A stretch of 5,121 nt of DNA from Kangiellaceae bacterium (GTDB taxonomy: Bacteria; Pseudomonadota; Gammaproteobacteria; Enterobacterales; Kangiellaceae): NCBI GenBank assembly GCA_030590405.1, contig JAUUYO010000226.1:1-5121 (forward strand), given 5' to 3'. Shown here piece by piece: positions 4,579 to 5,121 of the stretch. The notes beneath the pieces were generated by a model. It was not told the origin of the DNA. It did no database searches and saw only the letters and a list, made by a program, of their open reading frames with translations. The position numbers and the translations under genes are program-made. Numbering within the stretch: the first letter of the stretch is position 1; every line of letters starts with the position of its first letter.

Positions 4579-5121
4579 CTAGTTGACCCCTTCCGCCAAA
4601 GCGCCAGGCCTACGAGTATCAGAAAAACCGTAGAATATACCGTTTTTATATTCAACACTTTGCAAACTTCCCCAAGGATTATAGAACTTAATTTCATGTC
4701 CTTTTTGCTGCAAGATCTTTGTGGTATCAAGTGGAAATCCTTTTTCCAACATGAGCACTTCTGGATACCATTGATGATGTATTCGTGGTGCGACCGTTGC
4801 ACTCGCAATATTCATATTGTGGACCATTTTGTTTAATAGAAAATTATACACAATGGTTATAATGCGGCTGCCACCAGGGCTTCCTGTTGCGAGCCATGGT
4901 TCATTTTTGTTGAGCACCAATACGGGCGTCATTGAACTTAGCGGACGTTTTTCCGCCTCTATTGAATTTGCATCACCGCCTAATAAACCATAGCCATTCG
5001 GCACACCTGGCTTGGCTGAAAAATCATCCATTTCATTGTTAAGTAACACTCCGGTGCCTGGAACAGTTATCCCAGATCCAAAACTAAAATTAAGGGTATA
5101 AGTATTGGAAACCATATTGCC
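4579..5121 (-). CDS. ggt: Gamma-glutamyltransferase, C-terminal (small-subunit) part, 5' truncated
   Basis: The minus-strand frame runs from the window edge to a TAG stop and encodes 180 residues, starting with G-N before the first in-window Met; that Met (5113-5115) is internal, not the start. The sequence follows the small catalytic subunit of gamma-glutamyltransferase: TYTLN (residues like E. coli Thr409/Asn411), LLNNEMDDFSAKPG (substrate-binding Asp), GGDAN, RPLSSM (the Ser pair binding the glutamyl carboxylate), TGSPGGSRII (oxyanion-hole glycines), PRIHHQW and a C-terminal SDTRRPGALAEG. The enzyme cleaves glutathione and other gamma-glutamyl compounds, usually in the periplasm, after self-cleavage at a threonine. 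By comparison with the E. coli enzyme that threonine lies about ten codons beyond the window edge, so it cannot be checked here. The gene converges on the secreted-protein gene and shows no link to the sigma-54 circuit. Confidence 0.93.
   Translation of the reverse strand, partial: GNMVSNTYTLNFSFGSGITVPGTGVLLNNEMDDFSAKPGVPNGYGLLGGDANSIEAEKRPLSSMTPVLVLNKNEPWLATGSPGGSRIITIVYNFLLNKMVHNMNIASATVAPRIHHQWYPEVLMLEKGFPLDTTKILQQKGHEIKFYNPWGSLQSVEYKNGIFYGFSDTRRPGALAEGVN

Noticed and set aside
4558..4836. Plus-strand 92-codon open frame and the overlapping second minus-strand frame near 4524-4808
   Set aside because: Both are antisense or off-frame to the well-conserved gamma-glutamyltransferase sequence.

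Overview
The window looks like part of a chromosome from a moderately AT-rich gammaproteobacterium, possibly a marine or free-living lineage. This is inferred from the gamma-glutamyltransferase, the NtrC-type regulator, the sigma-54 promoters and the REP-like hairpin; nothing here fixes the genus. No rRNA, tRNA, CRISPR array, transposase or prophage gene is visible.

Layout, left to right. (1) The last 21 codons of an FAD-linked oxidase (1-66) overlap, by an ATGA junction, a ZIP-like membrane protein (63-839) with a histidine-rich loop. (2) A short gap (840-953) holds a degenerate 8-bp tandem repeat (824-871) and, directly after it, a near-consensus sigma-54 promoter (874-889). (3) This promoter precedes a two-gene operon: a membrane-bound HAMP/HisKA histidine kinase (954-2297) and an NtrC-family, sigma-54-activating response regulator (2302-3651). 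(4) A 217-bp intergenic region carries a 37-bp element of inverted and 9-bp direct repeats (3658-3694, candidate enhancer), a second sigma-54 promoter (3807-3821) and a perfect 9-bp inverted repeat at the predicted transcription start (3828-3851). (5) It leads into a 215-residue secreted protein of unknown family (3869-4516). (6) A REP-like hairpin (4543-4565) lies between that gene and a convergent, 5'-truncated gamma-glutamyltransferase gene (4579-5121, minus strand).

The central inference is a self-contained regulatory circuit. An inner-membrane kinase with a roughly 100-residue periplasmic sensor phosphorylates a sigma-54 enhancer-binding protein. That regulator probably activates both its own operon and the downstream secreted protein. 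The architecture resembles ZraPSR (periplasmic protein plus kinase plus NtrC-type regulator), and a ZIP-like metal-transporter relative lies just upstream. However, the secreted protein has no convincing resemblance to ZraP, and no signal can be named from sequence alone. The sigma-54 boxes and kinase/regulator motifs are read directly from the sequence; the circuit and any link to metals are inference.
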